The translations under genes and the position numbers were made by a program. 64,000 bases of DNA from Litoreibacter janthinus (GTDB lineage: Bacteria; Pseudomonadota; Alphaproteobacteria; Rhodobacterales; Rhodobacteraceae): contig NZ_FOYO01000001.1 of the NCBI RefSeq assembly GCF_900111945.1, positions 1,805,751 to 1,869,750 on the forward strand. The letters are read 5' to 3'. The notes beneath the pieces are model-generated. The model was not told where the DNA came from. It saw only the letters and a program-made list of their open reading frames with translations, and made no database searches. This document shows, one piece after another, positions 20,099 through 28,296 of this stretch. The first letter of the stretch is position 1. Each line of letters begins with the position of its first letter.

Positions 20099-20623
20099 CT
20101 ATCGAGTGCCCTCCATTGGTGACGCCTGCCATTGTCTGAGATACTTGATCGTAAAGACGGTTCGGTTCAGGCGGGATTTTTCTGATGCAAGCGTCAGTCT
20201 CGAGAGGCCTCCCTTTTTCTTTTCTAGTCTTTGGACGGACTTCCAAAGATTTTGCTCCAGTTTCTGAAATTTTAAGATCTCCTTTGTGATCCGATTGATA
20301 CGGGCATTTCGGTTTTTGATCTTTCCCAGATCGCGGACCAATCGCTGTGTGGATCGTAGTTCATTATGCGCCAAGTTGATGAGCGTTCTGGACATTGCCG
20401 GTGAGAACCCGTCCACGACGACTTTGAATTTGCGTTTGCCGTAGAGATCCTGAACCGTAAGTTTATCGAGCCGGCTGAAAGCGCTTTGGGTGTAGCGCGG
20501 TTTTAAGATCGAGCCGGCGCGGCCTTCGTCTGTTTTAGCAATGGCTGGATGGCTGAATACTGCTATCGCAGCGAGCATAGCCAATGCCCCGCGACGGTTG
20601 GTTCTTGATGTGGTGATACTCAT
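20099..20623 (-). CDS. Uncharacterised exported protein
   Basis: 174 residues with a signal peptide of about 30 residues (NRRGALAMLAAIAVFSHPAIA) carrying an arginine pair, so Sec or Tat export is possible. The mature part is basic and mostly helical, rich in Arg and Lys, with VQRLEKKKGGLSRL near the end. No family is recognised. It is convergent with the Ldh-type gene, the two stops being about 1 base apart. A GC-poor spacing of about 100 bases separates it from the next gene. Confidence 0.7.
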   Translation of the reverse strand: MSITTSRTNRRGALAMLAAIAVFSHPAIAKTDEGRAGSILKPRYTQSAFSRLDKLTVQDLYGKRKFKVVVDGFSPAMSRTLINLAHNELRSTQRLVRDLGKIKNRNARINRITKEILKFQKLEQNLWKSVQRLEKKKGGLSRLTLASEKSRLNRTVFTIKYLRQWQASPMEGTR

Positions 20624-20725
20624 TTTCGCTTCCCCTAAAACGCGTGCTGAACTCGCAAACAGGGGGGGATTATAGATCGAAAGGCCGAAAACTCCAAAAA
20701 CCGCACAGCCGTCGGGGCTGCCTGT

Positions 20726-21166
20726 CTAGATCTTCTGGGTTAAAAAGACCCCGCAGGCCATGACCGCAATGCCTGCCGCACGGGTCAGCGTTAACTGGGA
20801 TTGCACCGCGCCGAACAACCCGAAATGATCAATCAATGCGGCGGAAATGAGCTGGCCGAGCAGCACGAAGAACACCGCGTTGCCGATGCCAAAATGTGGT
20901 GCGATATAGGTGATGGTCAGCACGTAAAAGGCGATGAGCACGCCTGCGAACAACAAGTGTTTCGGTGCATGTGCAACCTTTGCGATGGCCGTGGGGCCAG
21001 TTATTAAGGTCACCACCAGTGCGGTCACGAAAGCCACTGCAAACAGCACCACGGAGGCCGCAGCAGGCGCCCCAATCATTTTGCCAAGTTGTGCATTCAG
21101 GGCTGCGAGCACGGGAATGCCGATGCCCGCGGCGAGCATAATCAGAGCGTAGCTAGGGGTAGACAA
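20726..21166 (-). CDS. DMT-superfamily membrane protein (YdcZ/DUF606)
   Basis: A 146-residue protein with five hydrophobic segments, of the short half-size DMT type. Characteristic pieces are GIGIPVLAALNAQLGKMIGAP near the start and LLGQLISAALIDHFGLFG near residue 103, matching the DUF606 pattern. Such proteins are thought to work as dimers in small-metabolite export. No substrate can be assigned. It is 51 bases downstream of the SDR gene on the same strand. Confidence 0.87.
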   Translation of the reverse strand: MSTPSYALIMLAAGIGIPVLAALNAQLGKMIGAPAAASVVLFAVAFVTALVVTLITGPTAIAKVAHAPKHLLFAGVLIAFYVLTITYIAPHFGIGNAVFFVLLGQLISAALIDHFGLFGAVQSQLTLTRAAGIAVMACGVFLTQKI

Positions 21167-21217
21167 TGGCGATGCCTCCAGCGTCGGAGTTGGTATTAAA
21201 GCGGCGCATGGAGACGC

Positions 21218-21937
21218 TCAATAGGTCGCCCGACCACCCGAAAGATCGAAGACTGCGCCTGTCGTGAATGAGTTCTCGGCGGAGACGATCCAAGCAATCA
21301 TGCTGGCCGCTTCCTCAACCTCCAAGAATCGCGCGCGCGGGATTTTGGAGAGCATGTAGCCGATATGCTCCTCGCTCATCTGGTCGAAAATTGGCGTGCG
21401 GGCGGCGGCCGGGGTGACACAGTTAACCGCAATGTTGCGACCTGCGTTTTCTTTTCCAGCCGATTTTGTGAACCCGATGACCCCTGCTTTGGAGGCCGAA
21501 TAGGCGCAGGCGTTCGGGTTGCCTTCCTTACCCGCGATCGAAGCGATGTTGAGGATGCGGCCATAGTCGCGCGCTTGCATCCCTGAAAGGACAGCCTTGT
21601 TGGTGTTGTAGGTGCCAGTCAGGTTGATGGCGACAATCTGCGCCCAAGCCGCGTCGTCATAATCCTCGATCGGGGCATTCGGCCCGGCGATCCCTGCGGA
21701 GTTTACTAAGATATCGACTGGACCAAGCGCACGTTCGGTGGCAGCCAGTGCAGCCTTGACCGACGCCATATCCGAGATATCGCAGCTTGTGTTGAAATCG
21801 CCGCTGGCGGCCTTCTGCATGTCCCAGACCGCGACTTGCGCCCCCGAGGCTTTCAGCCGTTCTGTCACGGCAAGCCCGATCCCTTGCGCGCCGCCGGTGA
21901 CCACCGCAACACGGCCCGTCAAATCATATGTGTTCAT
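21218..21937 (-). CDS. Short-chain dehydrogenase/reductase
   Basis: A 239-residue classical SDR: cofactor motif TGGAQGIG at about residue 15, NSAG near residue 88, catalytic Ser/Tyr/Lys in IASIAGKEGNPNACAYSASKAG. The short acidic stretch WDMQKA after strand two suggests NAD(H) preference. It oxidises or reduces a small alcohol or ketone. The 3-oxoacyl-ACP reductase-type name often given is not specific. It shares a strand with the following YdcZ gene. Confidence 0.92.
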   Translation of the reverse strand: MNTYDLTGRVAVVTGGAQGIGLAVTERLKASGAQVAVWDMQKAASGDFNTSCDISDMASVKAALAATERALGPVDILVNSAGIAGPNAPIEDYDDAAWAQIVAINLTGTYNTNKAVLSGMQARDYGRILNIASIAGKEGNPNACAYSASKAGVIGFTKSAGKENAGRNIAVNCVTPAAARTPIFDQMSEEHIGYMLSKIPRARFLEVEEAASMIAWIVSAENSFTTGAVFDLSGGRATY

Positions 21938-21960
21938 TGAAGCTCCTCCACACAGCCAAC

Positions 21961-22644
21961 TTAGTCACAGATGCCGTCCAACTCTACACCTTTCCAAGGC
22001 AACAGCATTCTGGATTGGTCTAGGCGGGCGGTCATCGCAGAAAGTGCGAAATGTGGCTTCAACAAGCGCTCCAGCCGCGCGGTGCGGGGTGCCTTGGGGG
22101 CGAGCGCCGCGCAACACACGTATTCCGACGCGATGGCGCCTTGTTGCTCGTAGCCGAAATCCAGAAACTTCGCTGCGTTCGCCAGCTCGAACAGATAGGG
22201 GTTGGGTTGGGTCTGGTGCTCGCGCGCGGCTTTGAGCGGGTGGTATCCCGTCACATCGCGGTTCTGCCATTGCCAGACATGCACCAGTTCATGGGCCAGA
22301 AACATCGACGCTAGCAGCAGGGCCGCATCTGGATAGGCGGGCAGGTAATCGCGGGCGATGAAGTCGGGATTGACGTTGATCGTGTTGAACAGAACCGTAG
22401 CCCCCGGCGCGCCAGAGACGGTTGGACCTTCCGGCGGCGGCAGCAGCTTTTGCGCGCAGGTGGTCCGCGGCGGGGCGGGATAGGTGGCGCTGTAAAGCTT
22501 CAGGAGGGGCGCCTGCCGGATGCGCACTTGGCTGGCGTCCAGCGCGGGGCCGTGGAACTCGGCGGCAAAGCGCGTCTCCGCCTCGGAGAGCGGCCTGCCA
22601 CACGCCGTAAGGCCAAGGAACGCAAAGATAATAAACGCACGCAT
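21961..22644 (-). CDS. Lipoprotein with an HExxH metalloprotease-like motif
   Basis: 227 residues starting MRAFIIFAFLGLTACG, a lipoprotein signal with lipobox LTAC; the longer in-frame reading upstream is rejected because it would bury this signal. The segment LAHELVHVWQWQN gives an HELVH motif (HExxH) followed by further acidic and aromatic residues, consistent with a zinc site. Two more cysteines (YVCCAALAPK) are near residue 177. It is not a family I can name; DUF4157-like metallopeptidase relatives are possible. It would be anchored in the cell envelope. The gene is head-to-head with a cytochrome c lipoprotein. Confidence 0.75.
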   Translation of the reverse strand: MRAFIIFAFLGLTACGRPLSEAETRFAAEFHGPALDASQVRIRQAPLLKLYSATYPAPPRTTCAQKLLPPPEGPTVSGAPGATVLFNTINVNPDFIARDYLPAYPDAALLLASMFLAHELVHVWQWQNRDVTGYHPLKAAREHQTQPNPYLFELANAAKFLDFGYEQQGAIASEYVCCAALAPKAPRTARLERLLKPHFALSAMTARLDQSRMLLPWKGVELDGICD

Positions 22645-22751
22645 GGCCGCACAGTGGCAAGTCTTGGCGGCAGGGGCAAGTCGTTTGACATGGCGCAAGA
22701 CGCGCCGCGCGGATGGTGCTAAGCTTCGATCAAAACACCAAGGAGGCGCTG

Positions 22752-23138
22752 ATGAAATTCGCATATATTCTGGCGGTGGGGGCACTGGCGGCCTGCACCG
22801 CACCCGAGCCGCCTACGGGGGCGCAGTTATTCGCAGACAATTGCACTGCATGTCACGGGGCGGACGGCACCGGCAGCGGCTGGGTGGCAGCAGGGCTGAA
22901 GCGCAAGCCGGCGAACCTGACCACCCTGAGCGCGCGCAATAAAGGCATGTTCCCGATGGAGCGGGTGCTGAGCACCATTGACGGGTTCCACCGCAACCCG
23001 ACATTCGAGACCGCCATGCCTGAATTCGGCAGCTTCTTCGGAGGGCCGATGGATCAGATCGAACTGGACGGGGTGATGACGCCTGTGCCGCAGCCTTTGT
23101 TGGCGGTGGCGGAGTATCTGCGCAGCATCCAGAAGTAA
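22752..23138 (+). CDS. Cytochrome c lipoprotein
   Basis: 128 residues with a lipoprotein signal (VGALAAC) and one heme-c site, CTACHG, near residue 35; a distal methionine in the later MPEFGSFFGG region is likely. It would be a membrane-tethered periplasmic electron carrier, matured by the Ccm system encoded further along. AAGGAGG lies just upstream of the ATG at 22752, so the longer reading from 22713 is rejected. It resembles the next gene, and the pair may be a local duplication. Confidence 0.85.
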   Translation: MKFAYILAVGALAACTAPEPPTGAQLFADNCTACHGADGTGSGWVAAGLKRKPANLTTLSARNKGMFPMERVLSTIDGFHRNPTFETAMPEFGSFFGGPMDQIELDGVMTPVPQPLLAVAEYLRSIQK

Positions 23139-23229
23139 CGGGGACATCAAGGCGGGGCAGTTGACGCATATCAAGGCCCGCACTCGCCATTGGGGGTAGA
23201 CTTGGCTCAACAGCAAAGGAGTGACCCCC

Positions 23230-23631
23230 ATGACCACCCGCATCGCTTTGGCCTTCACCATTCTTGCCCCGCTTGCCGCAGCAGCGCAGGCGCAGGACGC
23301 AGCGGAGGGGGAGGCCCTGTTCACGCGCTATTGCGCCACCTGCCACGGCGTAGCGGCGCAGGGCGATGGCCCGATGTCGCCTGTGTTGATCATCCAGCCC
23401 ACGGACTTGACCAAACTGGCCTCCGAGAATGATGGCACCTTCCCCCGCATCCGCGTGATCGGGCGCATCGACGGACGCGACCCGCTGGTGTCGCATGGCA
23501 GCCCGATGCCGATCTTCGGCCAGTTGTTTGAGGGCCGTGGCGAGACCATCCGCGGCGAGGACGGGGTGATGATCATGACCAGCCAGCCGGTGATTGATCT
23601 GGTGGCCTATCTGGAAGGGGTGCAGGAGTAG
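23230..23631 (+). CDS. Periplasmic cytochrome c
   Basis: 133 residues with a cleavable signal peptide ending AAAQAQD and one heme-c motif CATCHG near residue 38. The later segment SPMPIFGQLFEGRG probably carries the distal Met. The ATG at 23230 follows an AAAGGAG site; the in-frame GTG at 23221 is less likely. It shows the same layout as the upstream lipoprotein cytochrome (heme motif, then PTDLTKLASENDGTFP) and may share ancestry. Electron partner unknown. Confidence 0.87.
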   Translation: MTTRIALAFTILAPLAAAAQAQDAAEGEALFTRYCATCHGVAAQGDGPMSPVLIIQPTDLTKLASENDGTFPRIRVIGRIDGRDPLVSHGSPMPIFGQLFEGRGETIRGEDGVMIMTSQPVIDLVAYLEGVQE

Positions 23632-23941
23632 ACGCGTACCGCCTCGCGCGGAATCAAGGCCGCAGGCCGCCGCGCATCGCCGTCACGCCCCGTTTTGCCG
23701 GAGGCAAACCTGTGGTTTGACGGGGCGGCGATTTGGTTGATGCTGGGGGTGGTCAGTTTTGGGGGAGGAGTTTGGCTGCCATAATGTGGATGTCTTGGAG
23801 GTTCGATCGCCACCCCGCGTGACGGCGATGCGCGGGGTGCGCAAGCAAGCGCCTCTTCGTGAGGAGGGTTGGGCGCTGCCCGGGGTGTAATGGGCAGTAG
23901 GTACTGTCGATGAGGCGCGTAAGTACGCTCCTTACATTAGC
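23632..23941. other. Intergenic stretch with inverted repeats, no gene seen
   Basis: About 310 bases between the second cytochrome gene and the stop of the HEPN-like gene. No convincing reading frame. It holds a 19-base inverted repeat and shorter dyads, and a shift from GC-rich to AT-rich sequence near 23,930. It may mark the edge of acquired DNA or hold transcript ends. Confidence 0.6.
23670..23835. repeat. 19-base inverted repeat
   Basis: CCGCGCATCGCCGTCACGC at 23670-23688 is exactly reverse-complementary to 23817-23835, with 128 bases between. The right arm is also part of the near-palindrome 23811-23839 (CACCCCGCG, CGCGGGGTG). This may be a hairpin-forming transcript end or a relic of an element. 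Confidence 0.75.
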
Positions 23942-24694
23942 TTAAGGCTTAACAAACAACCCACTGTTAGTAATTGTATCGATGGCTTCGTCGATAGTGA
24001 CTTTCTTTAAATCTTTGAGAGTGTAGTGGATAACGCTTGGAATTGAGATGGTTCCATTAAGAATACTAGGATCGAGCCTATCTAATGCCTGATTTTGTAA
24101 GAGCATTATGTCTACGTCAGCGCTGCGCAAATCTTTGCTCATGAAACTTCGAGCCCAGATAAGGCTCTCGACAATAAAATCTAGGATTTCTTGGCAGTTC
24201 GTTCTTGCTTCTTCTTCAGTCAGAAAACGACCGTTATGAGCAACGTCATTTCTTATTTTGGTCCAGTCATCATCTTTGTGCTTAGGAGTGTCAGGAATTT
24301 TTCCGACTTGGCTCTCTATTCCAAAAACTAAGTTGAACGCCCCTTTTTGAAGTTCTGATCTGCTTAGTTTCTTTAATCTAAGGCGAACAGAATCGTTTGT
24401 TAGCCCGCTTCTATGGAGCCAAGCTCGAAGGAAGAATCTTCTAAAGTCTTCCAACGCAGCATAAAATTTCAAGAAAGCAGAGTCTGGCATTCCGTAGTGA
24501 AGCGCCCAGACGCCTGTATCAATCAGTGTCTCGAACCGATGCTGTTGAAGCCAAGTGACACTCTTGTGGCCATTTGGACACTCATGGAAGTACAAGTATT
24601 CGTCGGTTAGTTCGAGCTCAACATGATGTACATTTTGTAGAGTGTCACCTTTCAGTTCTCTCATGCACCCATGGCAAGTAACTAAAATACGCAT
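23942..24694 (-). CDS. HEPN-like protein with N-terminal zinc ribbon
   Basis: 250 residues, not assignable to a named family by eye. Residues 7-43 look like a zinc ribbon (C7-x2-C10, then C39-x3-H43). A helical domain follows with IRNDVAHNGRF, placing R148 and H153 in the R-x4-H pattern of HEPN ribonuclease domains, with RNDVAH matching the common RN-type form. HEPN proteins are often RNA-cutting toxins or defence effectors; some have lost activity. The gene is clearly AT-richer than its surroundings and starts 20 bases behind the parE stop, which suggests acquisition. No antitoxin partner is visible beside it. Confidence 0.6.
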   Translation of the reverse strand: MRILVTCHGCMRELKGDTLQNVHHVELELTDEYLYFHECPNGHKSVTWLQQHRFETLIDTGVWALHYGMPDSAFLKFYAALEDFRRFFLRAWLHRSGLTNDSVRLRLKKLSRSELQKGAFNLVFGIESQVGKIPDTPKHKDDDWTKIRNDVAHNGRFLTEEEARTNCQEILDFIVESLIWARSFMSKDLRSADVDIMLLQNQALDRLDPSILNGTISIPSVIHYTLKDLKKVTIDEAIDTITNSGLFVKP

Positions 24695-24713
24695 CCGACA
24701 CTAATCCCAAAAA

Positions 24714-26678
24714 CTAAACATCCACATCCTCAACAAACTTCGCGTTCTGTTGGATATACTCAAATCGCATTTCCGGCTTTTTGCCCATCAGGCGTTCGAC
24801 CAGATCGGAGGTTTCGCCCGGCTCGTCTTCCTGCACCGTCACCCGGATGAGTTGGCGGGACGTCGGGTCCATCGTGGTTTCTTTCAGGTCCTTCGCGTCC
24901 ATCTCGCCCAGGCCCTTGAAGCGCTGCACGTCGATTTTACCCTTGCCGCCCAAGCCCTTGGCCATCGCAGCGTCCTTCGCGGCATCGTCCGGCACATAGA
25001 GGCGGTTGGCTCCTTGGGTGAGGCGATAGAGCGGCGGGCAGGCGAGGTAGAGGTGGCCTTGGTCGATCAGCGGGCGCATCTGGATGAAGAAGAAGGTCAT
25101 CAGCAGCGACGCGATATGCGCGCCGTCGACATCCGCGTCGGTCATGATAATGATCTTGTCGTAGCGCAGATCCTCGACGTTGAACTTGGTGCCCATGCCG
25201 CAGCCAAGCGCTTCGCACAGATCGGAGATTTCCGAGTTCGAGTGCAGCTTACCGGAGGCCGCGCCCAGCACGTTGAGGATCTTACCCTTGAGCGGTAGAA
25301 GCGCCTGATTGACCCGATTGCGCGCGCCCTTGGCGGAGCCACCAGCGGAGTCGCCCTCCACGATGAACAGCTCGGTCCCCTCGCGGGTTTTGCTGGTGCA
25401 ATCGGTCAGCTTGCCGGGCAGGCGCAGTTTCTTGGTGGCGGACTTGCGCGACGTCTCTTTTTCCTGCTTGCGGCGCAGGCGTTCCTCTGCGCGCAACACA
25501 AGGAAGTCGAGGATCGCACCTGCGGATTTGGTGTCGGAGGCCAGCCAGTTGTCGAAGTGGTCGCGCACGGCCCCTTCGGTCATTTTGGCGGCGGCCTCGG
25601 TCGACAGGCGGTCCTTGGTTTGGCCTACAAAAGCGGGATCCGCGATGAAGCAGGACACCAGCGCACAGCCGCCGGACACCAGATCGTCGCGGGTAATCTG
25701 CGCGGCTTTCTTGTTGTTGGTCAGTTCGCCGTAAGCCTTGATCCCCTTGAGGATCGCGGCCCAGAAGCCGGTAACGTGTGTGCCGCCCTCGGGGGTCGGC
25801 ACGGTGTTACAGTAACTTTGGATGAAGCCGTCGCGGGCAGGGGTCCAGTTGATGGCCCATTCGACCTTGCCTGCCGCGCCGAACTTCTCGTTAAAGTCTA
25901 CCGTGCCTGCGAAGGCTGTATCAGCATAGGTGGTCGACTTGCCGAGCGTTTCCTTGAGGTAGTCTGAAAGACCGCCGGGGAAGTGGAAGGTCGCAGTGGT
26001 GGGTGTCTCGCCATCGTCGATTTCGGACTTCCAGCGGATTTCCACGCCAGAGAACAGGTAAGCCTTGGACCGGATGGACTTGAATAGCCGCGCGGGCTTG
26101 AAGCGGTGAGAGCCGAAGATTTCCGCGTCCGCGTGGAATGTCACCGTTGTGCCACGGCGGTTCTGGGTCGGGCCGAGCTTCTGTATCGGCCCAAGCGGCA
26201 CGCCGCGCGAGAAGCGTTGCTCGAACAGCTCCTTGTTGCGGGCCACCTGAACAACCATGCTGTCGCTGAGCGCGTTGACCACGGAGGCGCCGACGCCGTG
26301 CAGACCGCCGGAGGTCTGGTAGGCCTTGCCCGAGAACTTGCCGCCTGCGTGCAGCGTGCAAAGAATGACCTCCAGCGCGGATTTGTCAGGAAACTTTGGA
26401 TGCGGATCGATCGGGATGCCGCGCCCGTTGTCGGAAATGGTGACGGAATAATCCGAGTTCAGCGAAACCTCGATGCGGTTGGCGTGACCTGCGACGGCCT
26501 CGTCCATGGAGTTGTCGAGGACTTCGGCCACCAGATGGTGCAGCGCGCGCTCGTCGGTGCCGCCGATATACATGCCGGGGCGTTTGCGCACGGGCTCCAG
26601 CCCCTCGAGAACCTCGATGGAGGAGGCGTTGTAGTCGTCTTGCCCGCTGGAAAGAAGGTCGCTCATACAGCTGCTCAT
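24714..26678 (-). CDS. parE: DNA topoisomerase IV subunit B
   Basis: 654 residues with the GHKL ATPase region (GHANRIEVSLNSDYSV, then ISDNGRGIPID), the transducer domain, and the TOPRIM region with LFIVEGDSAGGSAKGARNRV and TDADVDGAHIA. It provides ATP-driven strand passage for chromosome decatenation together with ParC. The start could be the ATG at 26678 or that at 26666 (MSDLLSSGQDD); neither has a strong ribosome site, and the shared copy at 27636 begins at the latter. ParC is not adjacent. Confidence 0.96.
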   Translation of the reverse strand: MSSCMSDLLSSGQDDYNASSIEVLEGLEPVRKRPGMYIGGTDERALHHLVAEVLDNSMDEAVAGHANRIEVSLNSDYSVTISDNGRGIPIDPHPKFPDKSALEVILCTLHAGGKFSGKAYQTSGGLHGVGASVVNALSDSMVVQVARNKELFEQRFSRGVPLGPIQKLGPTQNRRGTTVTFHADAEIFGSHRFKPARLFKSIRSKAYLFSGVEIRWKSEIDDGETPTTATFHFPGGLSDYLKETLGKSTTYADTAFAGTVDFNEKFGAAGKVEWAINWTPARDGFIQSYCNTVPTPEGGTHVTGFWAAILKGIKAYGELTNNKKAAQITRDDLVSGGCALVSCFIADPAFVGQTKDRLSTEAAAKMTEGAVRDHFDNWLASDTKSAGAILDFLVLRAEERLRRKQEKETSRKSATKKLRLPGKLTDCTSKTREGTELFIVEGDSAGGSAKGARNRVNQALLPLKGKILNVLGAASGKLHSNSEISDLCEALGCGMGTKFNVEDLRYDKIIIMTDADVDGAHIASLLMTFFFIQMRPLIDQGHLYLACPPLYRLTQGANRLYVPDDAAKDAAMAKGLGGKGKIDVQRFKGLGEMDAKDLKETTMDPTSRQLIRVTVQEDEPGETSDLVERLMGKKPEMRFEYIQQNAKFVEDVDV

Positions 26679-26913
26679 TTTTGTTGGTTTGCACGATTAT
26701 GACAGAGTGGCGCAGGAGGGGGAAGCACTGTCGTAGGGATGGTTTAGGTCAAAACGGGGAATTTGTGTTAGCATGCTGTATCTGCTTGGAGGAGTGAGCG
26801 ATGCTGTGCGCTGCGTTCGGTAGGCGTGTGCGCCAGTCTAGATGGATTTGCCCGAGATGAAATAAGCATGCCCGACCAAGCTCGTAATTAATCAGTTCGA
26901 GGAGGACAACGAT

Positions 26914-27267
26914 ATGATGAGAGTATTGTGTGTGATTAGCGTGGTTGCGATGTCCGGTTGCGCTTTGACCGAGGGTTTGGGTAATTGGGTAAGTGTGACT
27001 CCGACGGGAAAAACTTACAGGTATGATGGGCAGGACTATGATGTTTACAAAGCCGTCTCGGAAGCCAGAGAAGAAGGCAGTTTAGTAAAAAGCTATGGCC
27101 ATGTCCTCTTTCTTCCCGATGTTAATCCCGAAAAAAACGGGTTTAAGAACAGTGACGTCAAAGCCGTGTGCTGGGGCTTCGATCTTCAGAAATGCGAGCA
27201 AGAGTTTGGCAAAGAGCTTCGCGGCACGACCAAAAAGACCCGCGAAGAAATGGGCATGGGCTACTAG
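26914..27267 (+). CDS. Small lipoprotein, copy 1
   Basis: 117 residues with a lipoprotein signal (lipobox MSGC at about residues 13-16), then a small domain with TYRYDGQDYDVYK near residue 37, two cysteines (AVCWG and LQKCEQ) that may pair, and a conserved tail KKTREEMGMGY. A GAGGAGGAC ribosome site precedes the ATG. The family is not known to me. It is a paralogue of the gene at 27909: the signal and C-terminal third are close, the middle has diverged. It would be anchored to the outer or inner membrane. Confidence 0.72.
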   Translation: MMRVLCVISVVAMSGCALTEGLGNWVSVTPTGKTYRYDGQDYDVYKAVSEAREEGSLVKSYGHVLFLPDVNPEKNGFKNSDVKAVCWGFDLQKCEQEFGKELRGTTKKTREEMGMGY

Positions 27268-27271
27268 GCTG

Positions 27272-27293
27272 ACGCGCGGCTTCGGCCGCGCGT
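27272..27293. terminator. Hairpin after lipoprotein copy 1
   Basis: ACGCGCGGC and GCCGCGCGT form a 9-base stem around a TTCG tetraloop directly after the lipoprotein stop. It can also serve the convergent pilin strand. Only a short T run follows. Confidence 0.7.
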
Positions 27294-27295
27294 GT

Positions 27296-27463
27296 TTACA
27301 ATTTGCTACAGCGATTTTCGATGCGCTTCATCCGCTTGGCGTGACCGTCGCTGCTGTCGCGGGTTCACATCTTGCTCTGAATTTTCACACAGCGTTTGAT
27401 GTCGGTGGAGGCGGTTTCCATCGCCGCACTCACTGTGGACCCTACCGCGATGTATATTCCTGA
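27296..27463 (-). pseudogene. Truncated Flp-like pilin fragment
   Basis: This minus-strand stretch matches the 3' half of the intact pilin at 28297. Its reading from the junction gives [20 protein letters not shown] then [11 protein letters not shown] and a TGA, compared with [28 protein letters not shown] and 26 more residues in the intact copy. The 5' half with the hydrophobic helix is missing; the sequence goes straight into a parE fragment. It is a remnant of the tandem duplication and cannot make a pilin. Confidence 0.85.
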
Positions 27464-27636
27464 GACGGCCTCGTCCATGGAGTTGTCGAGGACTTCGGCC
27501 ACCAGCTGGTGCAACGCACGCTCGTCCGTACCTCCGATATACGTGCCGGGCGTTTTCTCACAAGCTCCAGCCCTTCCAGCACCTCGATTGAGGAGGCGTT
27601 GTAGTCATCTGGCCCACTGGAAAGAAGGTCGCTCAT
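27464..27636 (-). pseudogene. parE 5'-end fragment
   Basis: Translation from the ATG at 27634-27636 gives [20 protein letters not shown] and [10 protein letters not shown], nearly identical to the start of the intact ParE. A frameshift follows, after which the nucleotide match continues for about 80 bases (equivalent of [20 protein letters not shown]) and stops at the junction with the pilin fragment. It is non-functional, left by the tandem duplication. Confidence 0.9.
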
Positions 27637-27908
27637 ACCGCTGCTCGTTTTTGTTGATTTGCAGCCCAGTATGCCAGAGTGGCGAGGGAGGGGGAAGCGC
27701 TGTCGTAGGGCCTGTTTGGGACAAAACAGCGGATTTGTGGTAGCATTCCTCATCCAATCGGAGGGACAGGTAATTTAGTGCTCTATTTTTACGGGCCGAA
27801 CCATGGTTTCCGCGGCGGCGCGCCTGCCATCCGCAAGCGGCAAACAACCTGAACAATGCGGCGTGGATAATCTGACCGACCAATGCCAAGTATGAAGGGG
27901 ACGGAACT

Positions 27909-28268
27909 ATGATGAAAATACTTTGCGCGGCCTGCGTGATAGCAGTTTCGGGCTGCTCCACGTTTAACCAACTTAGAGGTGTTCAAGAATATTGGAGCGG
28001 CTTCAAAGCGACGGGCCAAGTCTACGAATACGAAGGCAAGTCCTATGATGTCTACCGCGGCACGTCCAGCGCCACGTACCAAGGCGAGGACTCGACGCGG
28101 AGCGGACTGGTGTTGTTTCCTGCGGGGACTGCCGGCTCAAGTATCAACACGGAAAATATTCGCGCCGTGTGCTGGGACGGCGGGACCACACCCTGCGAGC
28201 AGGTTTTCGGTAGAGAACTTCGCGGGGCGACCAAAAAGACCCGCGAAGAAATGGGCATGGGCTACTAG
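27909..28268 (+). CDS. Small lipoprotein, copy 2
   Basis: 119 residues, paralogue of the gene at 26914. Lipobox VSGC at about residues 13-16, then VYEYEGKSYDVYRGTSS, cysteines in AVCWDG and TPCEQV, and the shared tail LRGATKKTREEMGMGY. An AAGGGGACGG ribosome site precedes the ATG. The last 41 coding bases and the region after them are identical to copy 1 while the middle of the protein differs widely. Both copies keep open frames and signals, so both are probably made. Function unknown. Confidence 0.72.
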   Translation: MMKILCAACVIAVSGCSTFNQLRGVQEYWSGFKATGQVYEYEGKSYDVYRGTSSATYQGEDSTRSGLVLFPAGTAGSSINTENIRAVCWDGGTTPCEQVFGRELRGATKKTREEMGMGY

Positions 28269-28272
28269 GCTG

Positions 28273-28294
28273 ACGCGCGGCTTCGGCCGCGCGT
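28273..28294. terminator. Hairpin after lipoprotein copy 2
   Basis: The same 9-base stem and TTCG loop as at 27272-27293, between the convergent lipoprotein and pilin genes. It probably acts on both strands. Confidence 0.7.
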
Positions 28295-28296
28295 GT

